Assembly (NCBI GenBank): GCA_036000965.1
Contig: DASYUT010000178.1
Span: 1 to 39,531, forward strand
Reading direction: 5' to 3'
Source: Actinomycetes bacterium
Lineage (GTDB): Bacteria > Actinomycetota > CALGFH01
DNA: 39,531 nucleotides
Positions within the stretch are counted from its first letter, which is position 1. Each line of letters opens with the position of its first letter. The notes under the pieces were generated by a model that saw nothing but the letters and a program-made list of their open reading frames with translations, was not told where the DNA came from and made no database searches. Of the stretch, positions 18,107 through 26,915 are shown piece after piece. The translations under genes and the position numbers were made by a program.

Positions 18107-19123
18107 GTGACCGGACGTGCCCGGCTGCTGGTGCTCGACGACTACGAGGGACGCATCGCCGGGTCCCCCGCCATGGGCCGGTTGCGGCAGCTGGCCGAGG
18201 TGACCGTGCTGAACCGGCCGCTCACCGAGGCCGATCTCGCGGAGCTGGCCGACGTGGAGGTGCTCATGGCGGTCCGGGAGCGGACGCGGCTGGACGCCGA
18301 CCTGTTCGACCGGCTCCCCAGGGTGGAGCTGGTGCTGCAGACCGGGGGCCATGCCTACCACGTCGACGAGCCGGCGGTCACCGGGCGCGGGATCGTCGTC
18401 GCCCTCGGCCGCCGGGCCCGGATGCCGACGGCCGCGGTGCCCGAGCTCACCTTCGGGCTGATGATCGCCGTGCTGCGCCGGATCCACCCGCTCGCCTCCG
18501 AGCTGTCGGCCGGGGCGTGGCCGGAGGCGATGGGCGGGACGCTGGCCGGTCGCACGCTGGGCATCCTTGGGCTCGGCAGGCACGGCCGGCCGGTCGCACG
18601 GATCGGCGCCGCCTTTGGGATGCGGGTGGTCGCCTGGGACCGGGGGCACGGGCCCAAGGCGGGCGACCCAGAGGTGGAGCGGCTGCCGCTCGACGAGCTG
18701 CTGGCCCGGTCCGATGTGGTCTCGGTCCACCTGCGGCTCTCCCCGGAGTCGCGCGGGCTGCTCGGCCGGGAGCGCCTGGCCCGGATGCGGCCGGGGGCGG
18801 TGCTGGTCAACACCGCCCGCGGCGCCATCGTGGACGAGGGCGCGCTCGTGGAGGCGTTGCGGGCCGGCCGGCTTGCCGGTGCCGGCCTGGACGTGTTCGC
18901 CACCGAGCCGCTCCCGGCCGTGAGCCCACTTCGGGCGCTCCCGAACGTCGTGCTCACACCCCACATCGGCTGGAAGGTCGACGAGGTCTTCCACGAGTGG
19001 GCGGTGATCGCCGCGGACCAGCTCGCGGCCTACCTGGAGGGGCGGCTGGCAGCGGGCGAGGTCTTGGCCCCGGCGGCCGCCCGGGTGCCCAGGCAGCGGC
19101 TGGGTGGCCTGGCGCCCGGGTAG
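18107..19123 (+). CDS. D-isomer-specific 2-hydroxyacid dehydrogenase
   Basis: An NAD(P)-dependent oxidoreductase that reduces 2-oxoacids or oxidises D-2-hydroxyacids. The protein has 338 residues. The Rossmann motif GLGRHG is at 154-159. The catalytic triad is Arg238 (VNTARGAIVDE), Glu267 (FATEPLP) and His286 (LTPHIGW). The overall form resembles phosphoglycerate dehydrogenase without the ACT domain. The GTG start has only a weak GAGG upstream. Placed in the accessory block near a tricarboxylate transporter and a dehydrogenase relic, it may act on an organic acid, but the substrate is unknown. Confidence 0.9.
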   Translation: MTGRARLLVLDDYEGRIAGSPAMGRLRQLAEVTVLNRPLTEADLAELADVEVLMAVRERTRLDADLFDRLPRVELVLQTGGHAYHVDEPAVTGRGIVVALGRRARMPTAAVPELTFGLMIAVLRRIHPLASELSAGAWPEAMGGTLAGRTLGILGLGRHGRPVARIGAAFGMRVVAWDRGHGPKAGDPEVERLPLDELLARSDVVSVHLRLSPESRGLLGRERLARMRPGAVLVNTARGAIVDEGALVEALRAGRLAGAGLDVFATEPLPAVSPLRALPNVVLTPHIGWKVDEVFHEWAVIAADQLAAYLEGRLAAGEVLAPAAARVPRQRLGGLAPG

Positions 19124-19129
19124 CCCGCA

Positions 19130-19300
19130 TCAGGTCCTGGTCGCTCTCCGGTCTTCCTGGGACAGGTGGTCGAAGGTCTCACCCGTGGCGCGGCGGAACA
19201 GACCGGTCGTCATCTTCAGCACGTTGGCCTTGTGGAAGACGGTCACGTGCTTGCGACGGCGGCTGGCCAGCTCGAAGGCGACGCGTCCGGGCCGAAGAGC
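19130..19300 (-). pseudogene. C-terminal relic of an isocitrate/isopropylmalate dehydrogenase-family gene
   Basis: The minus strand right after the usp stop codon reads ALRPGRVAFELASRRRKHV then TVFHKANVLKMTTGLFRRATGE, ending at a TGA at 19130-19132. The VTxxHKANVLKxTxGLF block is a hallmark of the isocitrate, isopropylmalate and tartrate dehydrogenase family. In intact enzymes it lies near the middle, so both the N-terminal part and most of the C-terminal part are gone. There is no start codon. It is in the same frame as usp, separated only by the usp TAG. Such enzymes act on the kind of acids that TctABC systems import. Confidence 0.6.
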
Positions 19301-20161
19301 CTAGGTGTCGCCGCTGCGGGGCACGACGAGCACCGGCACCGACGCCTGCCGGACCAGCGCCGCGGACACAGAGCCCAGCAGGACCCGCCGCACCGGCCCG
19401 TAGCCTCGGGAACCGCAGACGAGCAGGTCGGTCCCGTGCTCGCCGACCATCGACAGCTCGTCGACCACGTCGCCGTAGAGCAGGACGCCGCTGGCCTGCA
19501 CACCGTCGGGCAGCTCGGCCAGGGCGCGGTCCAGCGCGTCCCGGTAGCCCTTGCGCACCTCCTCGGGCACCACGTCCTCCTCGGGGCGGACCACCGGCGG
19601 CGTGAACCAGTTGGTGGTCACCGCGACAACCGAGTACAGCGTGAGGGGCAGGCCGGAGCGCGCCGCCAGGTCGGCGGCGACGCGGACGGCCTCGTGGCCT
19701 TCGGCCGTGTCCACGAAGGCCACGCCGAGCGCCCGCAGCAGACCCGCCCGGGGGCGCCGGTACCCGCGCGGCGCCACGGCGACCGGGCACCCCGTCCCGT
19801 GCAGCAGCCGTTCGGCCGTGCTCCCCGACACCACGCGGCCGATAGCGCCGCGGTTGCTGGACCCGACCACCAGCATGCGGGCGCGCTCCTGCTCGGCGAG
19901 CTCGGCCAGCCCCCGAGCCGACGACGTGGACGGCGCGGCCCGCAGCTCCACGCCGGCGCCGCCGGCCGCCAACCGGGCCACCTCCAGCACCTCGGAGGCG
20001 TGCCGCCGGACGTCGGCGTCGGCCCCTGGCTGCGTCCCGTCCGGGTAGATGCAGGCGACCAGCAGCGGGTCGCCGGTGGCGCGGGCCAGGCTGGCGGCCA
20101 GCGCCACCGCGTCCAGGCCGGCGTCGGTCCCGTCGGCCCCGGCGACGATCGGTGCGGTCAT
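19301..20161 (-). CDS. Tandem universal stress protein
   Basis: A 286-residue protein with two UspA domains. Each carries the ATP-binding signature G-x2-G-x9-G-S/T: GSSNRGAIGRVVSGST in domain one and GSRGYGPVRRVLLGSV in domain two. The ATG at 20161 has GGGAG six bases upstream and gives the canonical start TAPIVAGADGTDAG. An in-frame ATG at 20212 that overlaps the tctA stop (TGATG) would add 17 residues. It is the last gene of the tctC-tctB-tctA-usp operon and so probably acts alongside the transporter or its physiological state. Confidence 0.9.
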   Translation of the reverse strand: MTAPIVAGADGTDAGLDAVALAASLARATGDPLLVACIYPDGTQPGADADVRRHASEVLEVARLAAGGAGVELRAAPSTSSARGLAELAEQERARMLVVGSSNRGAIGRVVSGSTAERLLHGTGCPVAVAPRGYRRPRAGLLRALGVAFVDTAEGHEAVRVAADLAARSGLPLTLYSVVAVTTNWFTPPVVRPEEDVVPEEVRKGYRDALDRALAELPDGVQASGVLLYGDVVDELSMVGEHGTDLLVCGSRGYGPVRRVLLGSVSAALVRQASVPVLVVPRSGDT

Positions 20162-20211
20162 GACGTCTCCCTCACTCACCATCGGTGGCGGGCTGGTCGT
20201 CTGCTCGCCCA

Positions 20212-21912
20212 TCAGTCGCCGTGCTCCTCTGACGCTCCGGGTGGGCGTGCCTGGGCCCGGTCCGTTCCCGGACGCTCCGGCACCCCCTCGGCGGGCTGCT
20301 CCGGCACCGGCCCACCGGGTCGCTCCGGAACCCGTGCGCCCGCCGGCTCCGGCTCGGTGGCGTGGGCGGCCGGCGTGGGACCCTCCCCGGGCGGGGCGCC
20401 GACCGCCGCGGGCACCGGCGCCGGCGGGCGCCGGCCCCGGAGCACCAGCCGGGCCACCAGGGGCCACAGCAGGACGACCGCGATGACGACGTAGATCGTG
20501 ATGGCCAGGGGGCTGTTGAACAGCCCGCTGATCTCGCCGTTGCTGAGCTGGAAGGCCCGGCGCATCTGCTGCTCGGCTCGGGGGCCGAGGATGACCCCGA
20601 TGATCGCGGGCACAACGGGTAGCCCGTAGCGGCGCATCGCGAACCCGAGCAGGCCGATGACGAGGAGCACGAACAGGTCGAAGGGGTTGGCGTTGACCGC
20701 GTAGGCGCCCACGGCGGCGAAGAACAAGATCCCGGCGTACAGGTATGGGCGGGGGATCTGCAGCAGCTTGGCCCAGGCCGGGGCGAGCGGGAGGTTGAGC
20801 ACCAGCAGCAGCGCGTTGCCGATGAACAGGCTGGCGATCAGGCCCCAGACCAGCGCCGACTCCCGCTCGAACAGCAGCGGCCCGGGCTGGATGCCGTACT
20901 GCTGGAACGCGGCCAGCATCACCGCGGCGGTCGCGTTGGTGGGCAGCCCGAGGGTGAGCATCGGCACCAGGGTCCCGGCCGCCGACGCGTTGTTGCTCGC
21001 CTCCGGGCCGGCGACGCCCTCGATCGCGCCCTTGCCGAACTCCTCGGGGTGCTTGGACAGCCGCTTCTCGGTCACGTAGGACAGGAAGGTGGGGATCTCG
21101 GCGCCACCGGCGGGCAGCGCCCCGAACGGGAACCCCAGCGCGGTGCCGCGCAGCCACGGCTTCCAGGAGCGCCCCCAGTCCTGGCGGCTCATCCACGGCC
21201 GCCCCACCGGGATCACCTCGGCCGGCCGGTGCCGCAGGTGCGCGGCGACCCACAGCGCCTCACCGACCGCGAAGATGGCGACCGCCACGACGACGACGTC
21301 GATCCCGTCGGCGAGCTGCGGGATCCCGAAGGTGAGCCGCTGCTGGCCGGTCTGGGGGTCCAGACCGACCAGCCCGATCATCAGCCCGATGGCGAGCGAC
21401 GCGAACCCGCGGATCCGCGAGGCCCCCAGCACGGCCGTGACCGCCACGAACGCCAGCACCATGATCGCGAAGTAGTCCGCCGCGCCGATCCGCACGGCGA
21501 AGTCCACGATCGTGGGGGCCAGCAGCACCAGCAGCACCGTGCCGATCAGGCCGGCCACGAAGGACCCGATCGCGGCGGTGGCCAGGGCCTGGGCGGCCCG
21601 GCCCCGCCGCGCCATGAGGTTCCCCTCGATCGCGGTGATCACCGACGAGCTCTCACCCGGCGTGTTGAGCAGGATCGACGTGGTCGAGCCGCCGTACATG
21701 CCGCCGTAGAAGATGCCGGCGAACATGATGAACGCGGCGGTCGGGTCCAGCCCGTAGGTCAGCGGCAGCAGCAGCGCCACGGTCATGGCCGGCCCGATCC
21801 CGGGCAGCACCCCGACCGCGGTGCCGAGCAGCACGCCGATGAACGCGTAGGCCAGGTTGGTGGGGGTGAGCGCGGTGGCGAAGCCGTTCGCCAGCTCGGA
21901 CAGCGCGTCCAT
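20212..21912 (-). CDS. tctA: Tripartite tricarboxylate transporter large membrane subunit
   Basis: The 12-helix type permease subunit of a TTT system, which takes up citrate or other carboxylates using the extracytoplasmic binding protein TctC. Family motifs are clear: [70 protein letters not shown] and a later [16 protein letters not shown]. It has 566 residues; the final 70 or so are a Pro/Glu/Gly-rich cytoplasmic tail with [15 protein letters not shown] repeats, longer than usual. Its ATG directly abuts the tctB stop. Confidence 0.96.
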   Translation of the reverse strand: MDALSELANGFATALTPTNLAYAFIGVLLGTAVGVLPGIGPAMTVALLLPLTYGLDPTAAFIMFAGIFYGGMYGGSTTSILLNTPGESSSVITAIEGNLMARRGRAAQALATAAIGSFVAGLIGTVLLVLLAPTIVDFAVRIGAADYFAIMVLAFVAVTAVLGASRIRGFASLAIGLMIGLVGLDPQTGQQRLTFGIPQLADGIDVVVVAVAIFAVGEALWVAAHLRHRPAEVIPVGRPWMSRQDWGRSWKPWLRGTALGFPFGALPAGGAEIPTFLSYVTEKRLSKHPEEFGKGAIEGVAGPEASNNASAAGTLVPMLTLGLPTNATAAVMLAAFQQYGIQPGPLLFERESALVWGLIASLFIGNALLLVLNLPLAPAWAKLLQIPRPYLYAGILFFAAVGAYAVNANPFDLFVLLVIGLLGFAMRRYGLPVVPAIIGVILGPRAEQQMRRAFQLSNGEISGLFNSPLAITIYVVIAVVLLWPLVARLVLRGRRPPAPVPAAVGAPPGEGPTPAAHATEPEPAGARVPERPGGPVPEQPAEGVPERPGTDRAQARPPGASEEHGD

Positions 21913-22416
21913 CTACAGGATCCCCTCCAGCACCCCGGCCGGCAGGCCGATGCCCAGCCCTCGGGCGAACACCAGGTAGGTCACCACCGACACGACGACC
22001 GCGATCAGCGGGTCACGTACCAGATGGCGGCTGCCCAGGGCGTACGCCGCTCCCCAGAACAGCACCGCTCCCGAGATCGGCCAGCCCACCCGTTCGATCA
22101 GCACCGCGTTGGCCAGAAAGGCACCGATCAGCAGCAGCACGGTGCGCCAGTCGCTGCCATGGCTGAGGTCGACGTCCTCACCGGTCTCCGACTCCCCGTG
22201 ACCACCCCGCAGCACATCGAGCGCGAGCAGCACCGCGAGCACCAGCAGCGCCACCCCGATCACCACCGGCACCGCTGCCGGACCCACCGGGCCGCGCTGG
22301 GTGAAGTCGGTCGGGATCCGCGCCGCATCGACCAGCACCACGACGCCCAGCACGAGCAGCAGCGCGGAGACCCCGAGCTCGGAACGGCCCTGCAACCGCT
22401 GGGCCAGGGTGTTCAC
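21913..22416 (-). CDS. tctB: Tripartite tricarboxylate transporter small membrane subunit
   Basis: A 167-residue, four-helix TctB (DUF1468) protein. Hydrophobic segments include VSALLLVLGVVVLVDA, VPVVIGVALLVLAVLLAL, TVLLLIGAFLANAVLI and PLIAVVVSVVTYLVFARGLGI, with ERVGWPISGAVLFWGAAYALG between them. The GTG at 22416 is one base from the tctC stop. It is sandwiched between tctC and tctA, the standard order. Its precise mechanical role is not settled even in model systems. Confidence 0.93.
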   Translation of the reverse strand: MNTLAQRLQGRSELGVSALLLVLGVVVLVDAARIPTDFTQRGPVGPAAVPVVIGVALLVLAVLLALDVLRGGHGESETGEDVDLSHGSDWRTVLLLIGAFLANAVLIERVGWPISGAVLFWGAAYALGSRHLVRDPLIAVVVSVVTYLVFARGLGIGLPAGVLEGIL

Positions 22417-22417
22417 G

Positions 22418-23413
22418 TCACAGTCCCAGCTTGGCCAGCACCTCGCCGACGCGCTGGTCCTCGGCCTTGACGAAGGTGCCGAACTCGTCGCCGGCCAGGT
22501 ACGCGTCGGTCCACTTGTTCTTGGCCAGCGCGTCCTTCCACTGCTGCGACGCGTGCAGCTTGTCGACCAGGCCGAGCAGCGCCTCCTTGTCGCCGCCCTG
22601 CAGCTCGGGAGGGGCCACCCAGCCACGCCAGTTGGTGAACTCCAGGTCGACGTTGGACTCCTTCAGGGTCGGCGTGTCCAGCCCCTGGACGCGCTCGGCG
22701 CTGGTGACCGCCAGCGCCCGCACCTGCCCGGACTCGATCTGGTCGACGGTCTCGCCGACACCGGTGACGCCGAAGCCGACCTTGTTGCCCAGGACCGACG
22801 CGAGCAGCTCCCCGCCACCGTCGAACGGCACGTAGGTGACCTTCTTCGGTTCGATCCCGACGGCCTGGGCCATCAGCATGGGCGCCAGGTGGTCCGGCCC
22901 GCCGGGCGAGGACCCACCGCCCACCGAGACCTTGCCGGGGTCGGCCTTCCAGGCCTGCACGAGCTGGTCCAACGTCTTGTAGCGCGAGTCCTTGCCGACC
23001 ACCACGATCTCCGGCTCCTGGGTGAGCCGGGCCAGCGGGGTGGTGTCGGCCAGCGTGGCCTTGGACTTGTTGGTGTGCACGCTGCCCACCACGCCCAGGC
23101 CCATCTGCTGGATGAGCTCGCCGTTGCCCTTCTCGTTGACCAGCCGCTGCAGGGCCACCGTGCCGCCCGCGCCCGGCAGGTTCTGTACCTCCACGTTGCG
23201 GGCGAGCTTGGCCTCCTCCATGGCCTTGGCCGCGGTCCGCGCGGTCAGGTCGAACCCGCCACCGGGCGCGGTCCCCACCAGGATCCGCAGCCTGCCGACC
23301 GGACGGTCCGCGCCACCGCCTCCGCCGCCGGTGTCGGAGCTGCTGCAAGCCGTCGCTGCGAGCGCAACCGCCGCCACGACGGTCAGCACGCGCGCCCAGG
23401 TGCGCTGGTACAC
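22418..23413 (-). CDS. tctC: TctC-type extracytoplasmic binding lipoprotein
   Basis: The substrate-binding protein of the TTT system (Bug family), 331 residues. It has a signal sequence, TWARVLTVVAAVALAATAC, with a likely lipidated cysteine, then a Gly linker and the binding fold. The fold shows LRILVGTAPGGGFDLTARTAAKAM, NLPGAGGTVALQRL, FTNWRGWVAPPE and a C-terminal LAKLGL. The GTG at 23413 has GAAGGGA about nine bases upstream; an in-frame ATG ten codons earlier is a weaker choice. It is first in tctCBA-usp and divergent from the sensor kinase. The ligand is probably a di- or tricarboxylate. Confidence 0.93.
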   Translation of the reverse strand: MYQRTWARVLTVVAAVALAATACSSSDTGGGGGGADRPVGRLRILVGTAPGGGFDLTARTAAKAMEEAKLARNVEVQNLPGAGGTVALQRLVNEKGNGELIQQMGLGVVGSVHTNKSKATLADTTPLARLTQEPEIVVVGKDSRYKTLDQLVQAWKADPGKVSVGGGSSPGGPDHLAPMLMAQAVGIEPKKVTYVPFDGGGELLASVLGNKVGFGVTGVGETVDQIESGQVRALAVTSAERVQGLDTPTLKESNVDLEFTNWRGWVAPPELQGGDKEALLGLVDKLHASQQWKDALAKNKWTDAYLAGDEFGTFVKAEDQRVGEVLAKLGL

Positions 23414-23732
23414 GATTGCGGTCCCTTCAGTCGTCGGCACCATTTGCCGAATGCTGAAAGAGACCGCACCGCCTGTCACCGTTTTGGCCACAAGGTAGAT
23501 TTTGGTCGTTGTGTTCCCCCTGGCGACTGGGGATCGCGCCGCAGCGAGTCCAGACAAACTGGCCCCAGCGACAACGGCCCAGCGACAACTGGCCCCAGCA
23601 ACAACTGGCCCCAGCGACACAACCGGCCCCAGCGACACAACCGGCCCCAGCGACTCCAGGTAACTGTAGAGATAGACTGCGGCTACCGCAGCCCGCGACA
23701 CGGGCGCAACGGCCAGTAGGCGGTGTGCGTAG
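23414..23732. promoter_or_regulatory. Control region between tctC and the two-component genes
   Basis: A 319-bp divergent intergenic region. It holds six copies of a GGCCCCAGCGACA-type repeat (about 23556-23657), followed by a TAGACT -10-like box (23673-23678) toward the sensor gene. The inverted repeat CTGCGG-CTA-CCGCAG (23677-23691) overlaps the likely transcription start. The tctC side (23414-23510) is relatively A/T-rich and probably carries its promoter. No coding content is seen. Confidence 0.6.
23556..23657. repeat. Six-copy direct repeat array upstream of tctC and the sensor kinase
   Basis: Successive units are ACTGGCCCCAGCGACA, ACGGCCCAGCGACA, ACTGGCCCCAGCAACA, ACTGGCCCCAGCGACACA and CCGGCCCCAGCGACACA, followed by a final CCGGCCCCAGCGACT, with steps of 14-18 bp. 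Several copies contain the small dyad CTGG-CC-CCAG. The position between a CitB-type regulator operon and its presumed target makes a regulator-binding array possible. Plain minisatellite expansion is the alternative. Confidence 0.75.
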
Positions 23733-25331
23733 ATGCACAGGAGGGTCTCCCTCGCCGGCCAGCTTCTCGCGCTGCAGCTGATCATCGTGCTCGTCGTCCT
23801 GGTCGTGGTCGCCGCCGTCTCCCTCGCCCAGGCGCAGGCCAGCTTCCGCCGGGTGGAGGGGCGGCGGGTCCTGTCGGTCGCCGAGACGGCGGCGGCCACC
23901 AACCTCGTCCGGGACGGGCTGACCGATCCAGTCCGGCGCGGGCCGCTGGCGACCGTCGTCGAAGGCTTCCGCGACCTGTCCGAAGCCTCGTACGTCGTCA
24001 TCGCCGGCAACGACGGGAGGATCGTGTCCTCGACCGACCCGGGCCAGGTCGGTCGTGCCCTGCGCCTGCACGGCAGTGACGTCCTCCAGGGTCGCGCCTG
24101 GGAGGGGGTCGTCACGGACCACGGCGTCACCGCGGTCGTCGCGCACGTGCCTGTCATCAGCCACGAGCGCAGGACCCTCGGCAGGACCGTTGGCCTCGTC
24201 GCCGTCGGGGCCAACCTGCCCAGCCTGTGGGACAGCCTGGGGAGCGCCACGCCCAACCTGCTCGCCTATCTGGGGATTGCCAGTGCCCTGGGTGTGGCCG
24301 GCTCGCTCCTGCTGGCCCGGCGGGTGAAGCGGCAGACGCTCGGGCTCGAGCCCAGGGCGATCACCGGCCTGGTCGAGCATCGGGACGCGATGCTGCACGG
24401 GATCAAGGAAGGAGTCGTCGGTCTGGATCCCCGGCACCGCGTCACGCTCGTCAACGACGAGGCCATGCACCTGCTCGACCTGCCGGTGGACAGCGTCGGC
24501 AGGACGCTCGGCGAGCTCGGCGTCGACCGGCGGCTGTACGACGTCCTCACTGGACGAACCCAGGGCCAGGACCAGATCGTGCTGCTGGGCGAGCGTGTCC
24601 TGATCCTCAACCGCATGCCGATCTCATCCCGGGGCAGGCCGATCGGCTCGGTGACGACCCTGCGGGACCGCACCGAGCTGGTCTCCCTGCAGCGCGAGCT
24701 CGACGTGACCCGTACCACCACTGACACGCTGCGCGCCCAGGCGCACGAGTTCAGCAACCAGCTGCACACCATCTCCGGGCTCATCCAGCTGGAGGAGTAC
24801 CCGGAGGTCGTGCGCTACGTGACCCGGCTGAGCCGCTCCCAGGCGCGACTCAACGACAAGGTGACCTCCCGCGTCGACGACCCCTCCCTGGCCGCCCTGC
24901 TCATCGCCAAGGCCAGCCAGGCGGCCGAGCAGGGAGCCCAGCTACGGATCTCCGAATGCACCCGCCTCGGCCGTGTCGACGACCTCCTGTCCGCCGATCT
25001 GACCACGGTCGTCGGCAACCTCGTCGACAACGCCCTGGACGCCATCGGCTACGCGCCTGACGGCTGGGTGGCGGTCGAGATCGTCGAGGGGGACGGCAGC
25101 GTGTGCGTCGTGGTGCGCGACTCGGGACCCGGCGTCACCCCGGAGCTGGCCGAGGAGGTCTTCAGGCACGGCTTCACCACCAAGGCTGCCGGAGCCCCAG
25201 GCCAGCGCGGCATCGGGCTCGCGCTGACCCAGTTGGTCTGCACGCGGCGCGGCGGCCAGGTGAGCGTGCGCAACGACGACGGCGCGGTCTTCACCGCCGA
25301 GCTTCCCGCCTCGGGCAGGGTGGCCTCGTGA
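23733..25331 (+). CDS. CitA/DcuS-type sensor histidine kinase
   Basis: A membrane sensor for di- or tricarboxylates, 532 residues. The order is helix one (about 11-31), an extracytoplasmic Cache/PDC domain (about 35-170), helix two (about 176-196), a PAS domain (about 212-310), and the kinase core. The phosphorylated histidine is His338 in AQAHEFSNQLHTISGLIQL, the signature of the CitA/DcuS group. NLVDNALDAIG is the N box, DSGPGV and GQRGIGLALTQLV complete the ATP lid. Its last codons overlap the regulator start as GTGA. It faces tctC across the repeat array, so it most likely controls the transporter in response to its substrate. Confidence 0.93.
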   Translation: MHRRVSLAGQLLALQLIIVLVVLVVVAAVSLAQAQASFRRVEGRRVLSVAETAAATNLVRDGLTDPVRRGPLATVVEGFRDLSEASYVVIAGNDGRIVSSTDPGQVGRALRLHGSDVLQGRAWEGVVTDHGVTAVVAHVPVISHERRTLGRTVGLVAVGANLPSLWDSLGSATPNLLAYLGIASALGVAGSLLLARRVKRQTLGLEPRAITGLVEHRDAMLHGIKEGVVGLDPRHRVTLVNDEAMHLLDLPVDSVGRTLGELGVDRRLYDVLTGRTQGQDQIVLLGERVLILNRMPISSRGRPIGSVTTLRDRTELVSLQRELDVTRTTTDTLRAQAHEFSNQLHTISGLIQLEEYPEVVRYVTRLSRSQARLNDKVTSRVDDPSLAALLIAKASQAAEQGAQLRISECTRLGRVDDLLSADLTTVVGNLVDNALDAIGYAPDGWVAVEIVEGDGSVCVVVRDSGPGVTPELAEEVFRHGFTTKAAGAPGQRGIGLALTQLVCTRRGGQVSVRNDDGAVFTAELPASGRVAS

Positions 25332-25996
25332 TCGGCGTGCTGGTCGTCGACGACGACTTCATGGTGGCCAAGATCCACGCCGCGTTCGTCGAACGCACGC
25401 CCGGGTTCACGGTCGCCGGCGTGGCCCACAAGGGCGTCGACGCGCTGCGCGCCGTCCACGAGCTGCATCCCGGCCTGGTGCTGCTCGACATCTACCTGCC
25501 CGACATGAGCGGCGTCAGGGTACTGGAGACGCTGCGTGCCGAGGTGCCCGACGTCGACGTGCTGGTCGTCACCGCGGCCCGCGAGGTCGACACCGTCCGC
25601 CGGACGCTCCGCGGCGGCGTCGTCAACTACCTCATCAAACCGTTCGAGTACGACGCACTACGCGAGCGTCTCGAGCACTACGCAGCCGCCCACCACCATC
25701 TCGCCGACGTCTCCACCGCCGCCCAGTCGGACGTGGACCGGGTCTTCGGCACCAGGACGTTGTCCAAGCCCCCGCCAAAAGGGCTCAGTGCGGAAACCGC
25801 CGAGCTCGTCAAGGGCGTGCTCCGCGAGGCCTTGACCGACCTCTCCGCGTCCGAGTGCGCCGCCCTCGCCGGCCTGTCGCGCATCAGCGCCCGGCGCTAC
25901 CTCGAGTACTTCGCCGAGACCGGCACGGTGAAGGTGCGGCTGCGGTACGGGGCCACGGGCCGACCCGAGCGGCGCTACGGCTGGCGCGGCTCCTGA
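25328..25996 (+). CDS. CitB/DcuR-type response regulator
   Basis: A 222-residue partner of the preceding kinase. The receiver domain has acidic residues at VLVVDDD (8-10), the phosphorylated Asp54 (VLLDIYLPDMSG) and the lysine of YLIKPF. The C-terminal part (SAETAELVKGVLREALTDLSASECAALAGLSRISARRYLEYFAETGTVKVRLRYGATGRPERRYGW) is the helix-turn-helix of the CitB/DcuR/DctR group. The GTG start overlaps the kinase stop by four bases. The likely targets are the tct operon and its own promoter. Confidence 0.93.
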   Translation: MIGVLVVDDDFMVAKIHAAFVERTPGFTVAGVAHKGVDALRAVHELHPGLVLLDIYLPDMSGVRVLETLRAEVPDVDVLVVTAAREVDTVRRTLRGGVVNYLIKPFEYDALRERLEHYAAAHHHLADVSTAAQSDVDRVFGTRTLSKPPPKGLSAETAELVKGVLREALTDLSASECAALAGLSRISARRYLEYFAETGTVKVRLRYGATGRPERRYGWRGS

Positions 25997-26017
25997 GGCT
26001 CCCGCCGCCCTGGCTGA

Positions 26018-26134
26018 CGTCAGGCCGGCGAGGGCACCGGTATCCGGATGGTCGTCTGCGACCTCGAGCGGACGCTCACCGCGGCCGATGCCAACGCGCT
26101 GCGCGACCGGGTGCACGAGTGCCTGACGGGCTAG
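26018..26134 (+). pseudogene. Possible relic of an FDX-ACB (PheT C-terminal) domain
   Basis: A short open stretch with no start codon of its own in context reads AGEGTGIRMVVCDLERTLTA then ADANALRDRVHECLTG and stops at 26132-26134. The pattern of ERTLT, acidic residues, NALRDRV and a short tail resembles the last 30 residues of the ferredoxin-fold anticodon-binding domain of phenylalanyl-tRNA synthetase beta chains. Nothing else of such a gene is near. It fits a decayed fragment at the ftsK-side edge of the accessory block, but the match is short and from memory. Confidence 0.35.
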
Positions 26135-26141
26135 GGCGCGC

Positions 26142-26915
26142 TCAGCCTCTGGTGCCCGGGTCGCCGGGCTTGAAGCTGCCCCGCCAGACCGCACCCGGCG
26201 GGCCCGCGGCGCCCAGCCGCTTGCCGTTGACGGTGAGCTCGACCCCGCCGGCGTTGCCGAGGATCACGTCGACCGTCCGGTCGGCGCTGAACGGGCGCTG
26301 CTCCGACGCGGCCGGCGTGCCCTGGAAGGCGACCCTGCCGTCGACCTTCACCAGGGTCCAGGAGGGCGCGGTGTAGTGCAGCAGGACGCTGACGCCCCTG
26401 GTGGCGGGCACCGTCGTCGTGGTGGCCCTGGGGCCGGCGGGCGCCGGCGCGGCCGTTGCCGGCGGGTTCCTGGCCAGGAACCCAGGGGCGGTTCCGGTGG
26501 CCGGGCCGGTCGGCTTGAAGAGCTGGTAGAGGGAGGCGGCCAGGAAGATCGAGGCGGCCACGATGCCGACGGTCACCCAGTTGGGAGCCCGCCGCCGCCC
26601 CTCCAGCTGCCCGATCGGGGCCGGGACGCGCTCGATGACCAGGGCGTCGTCGCGCTCCTGGGCACGGTAGGCCTCGACCAGCGGCGCCGGGTCGAGGCCC
26701 AGGAACCCGGCGTAGGAGCGCAGGAACCCCTTGGCGTAGACGTCGCCGCCGAGGGCGGAGAACCGCTCCTCCTCGAGCGCCTCCAGGTAGCCGGAGCGGA
26801 TGTGGGTGGCGGCCGAGGCGTCCTGGAAGGACACCCCCCGCGCCTCCCGGGCCGAGCGCAGCGTGTCGCCGATGGTGCCCAGCGGAGACCCCCTCTGCGA
26901 ACTCGGAGTTGCCAC
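26142..26915 (-). CDS. RodZ-like membrane protein with helix-turn-helix domain
   Basis: An N-terminal Xre-type helix-turn-helix (GTIGDTLRSAREARGVSFQDASAATHIRSGYLEALEEERF) and the GGDVYAKGFLRSYAGFLGLDP extension belong to the RodZ family. One membrane helix follows (VTVGIVAASIFLAASLYQLF), then a Thr/Pro/Ala-rich stalk, and an outer DUF4115-like beta domain (LLHYTAPSWTLVKVDGRVAFQGT...VELTVNGKRLG). Proteins of this type link the cytoskeleton or cell-wall machinery to the envelope. The start is uncertain: GTG at 26915 is used here. A CTG at 26882 has a far better site (AGAGGGGG six bases upstream), and an ATG at 27002 also exists. It follows ftsK in the same direction. Confidence 0.85.
   Translation of the reverse strand: MATPSSQRGSPLGTIGDTLRSAREARGVSFQDASAATHIRSGYLEALEEERFSALGGDVYAKGFLRSYAGFLGLDPAPLVEAYRAQERDDALVIERVPAPIGQLEGRRRAPNWVTVGIVAASIFLAASLYQLFKPTGPATGTAPGFLARNPPATAAPAPAGPRATTTTVPATRGVSVLLHYTAPSWTLVKVDGRVAFQGTPAASEQRPFSADRTVDVILGNAGGVELTVNGKRLGAAGPPGAVWRGSFKPGDPGTRG

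Noticed and set aside
23556-23657. CRISPR array
   Set aside because: The repeats are adjacent with two to five variable bases, there are no unique 30-40 bp spacers, and no cas gene is present.
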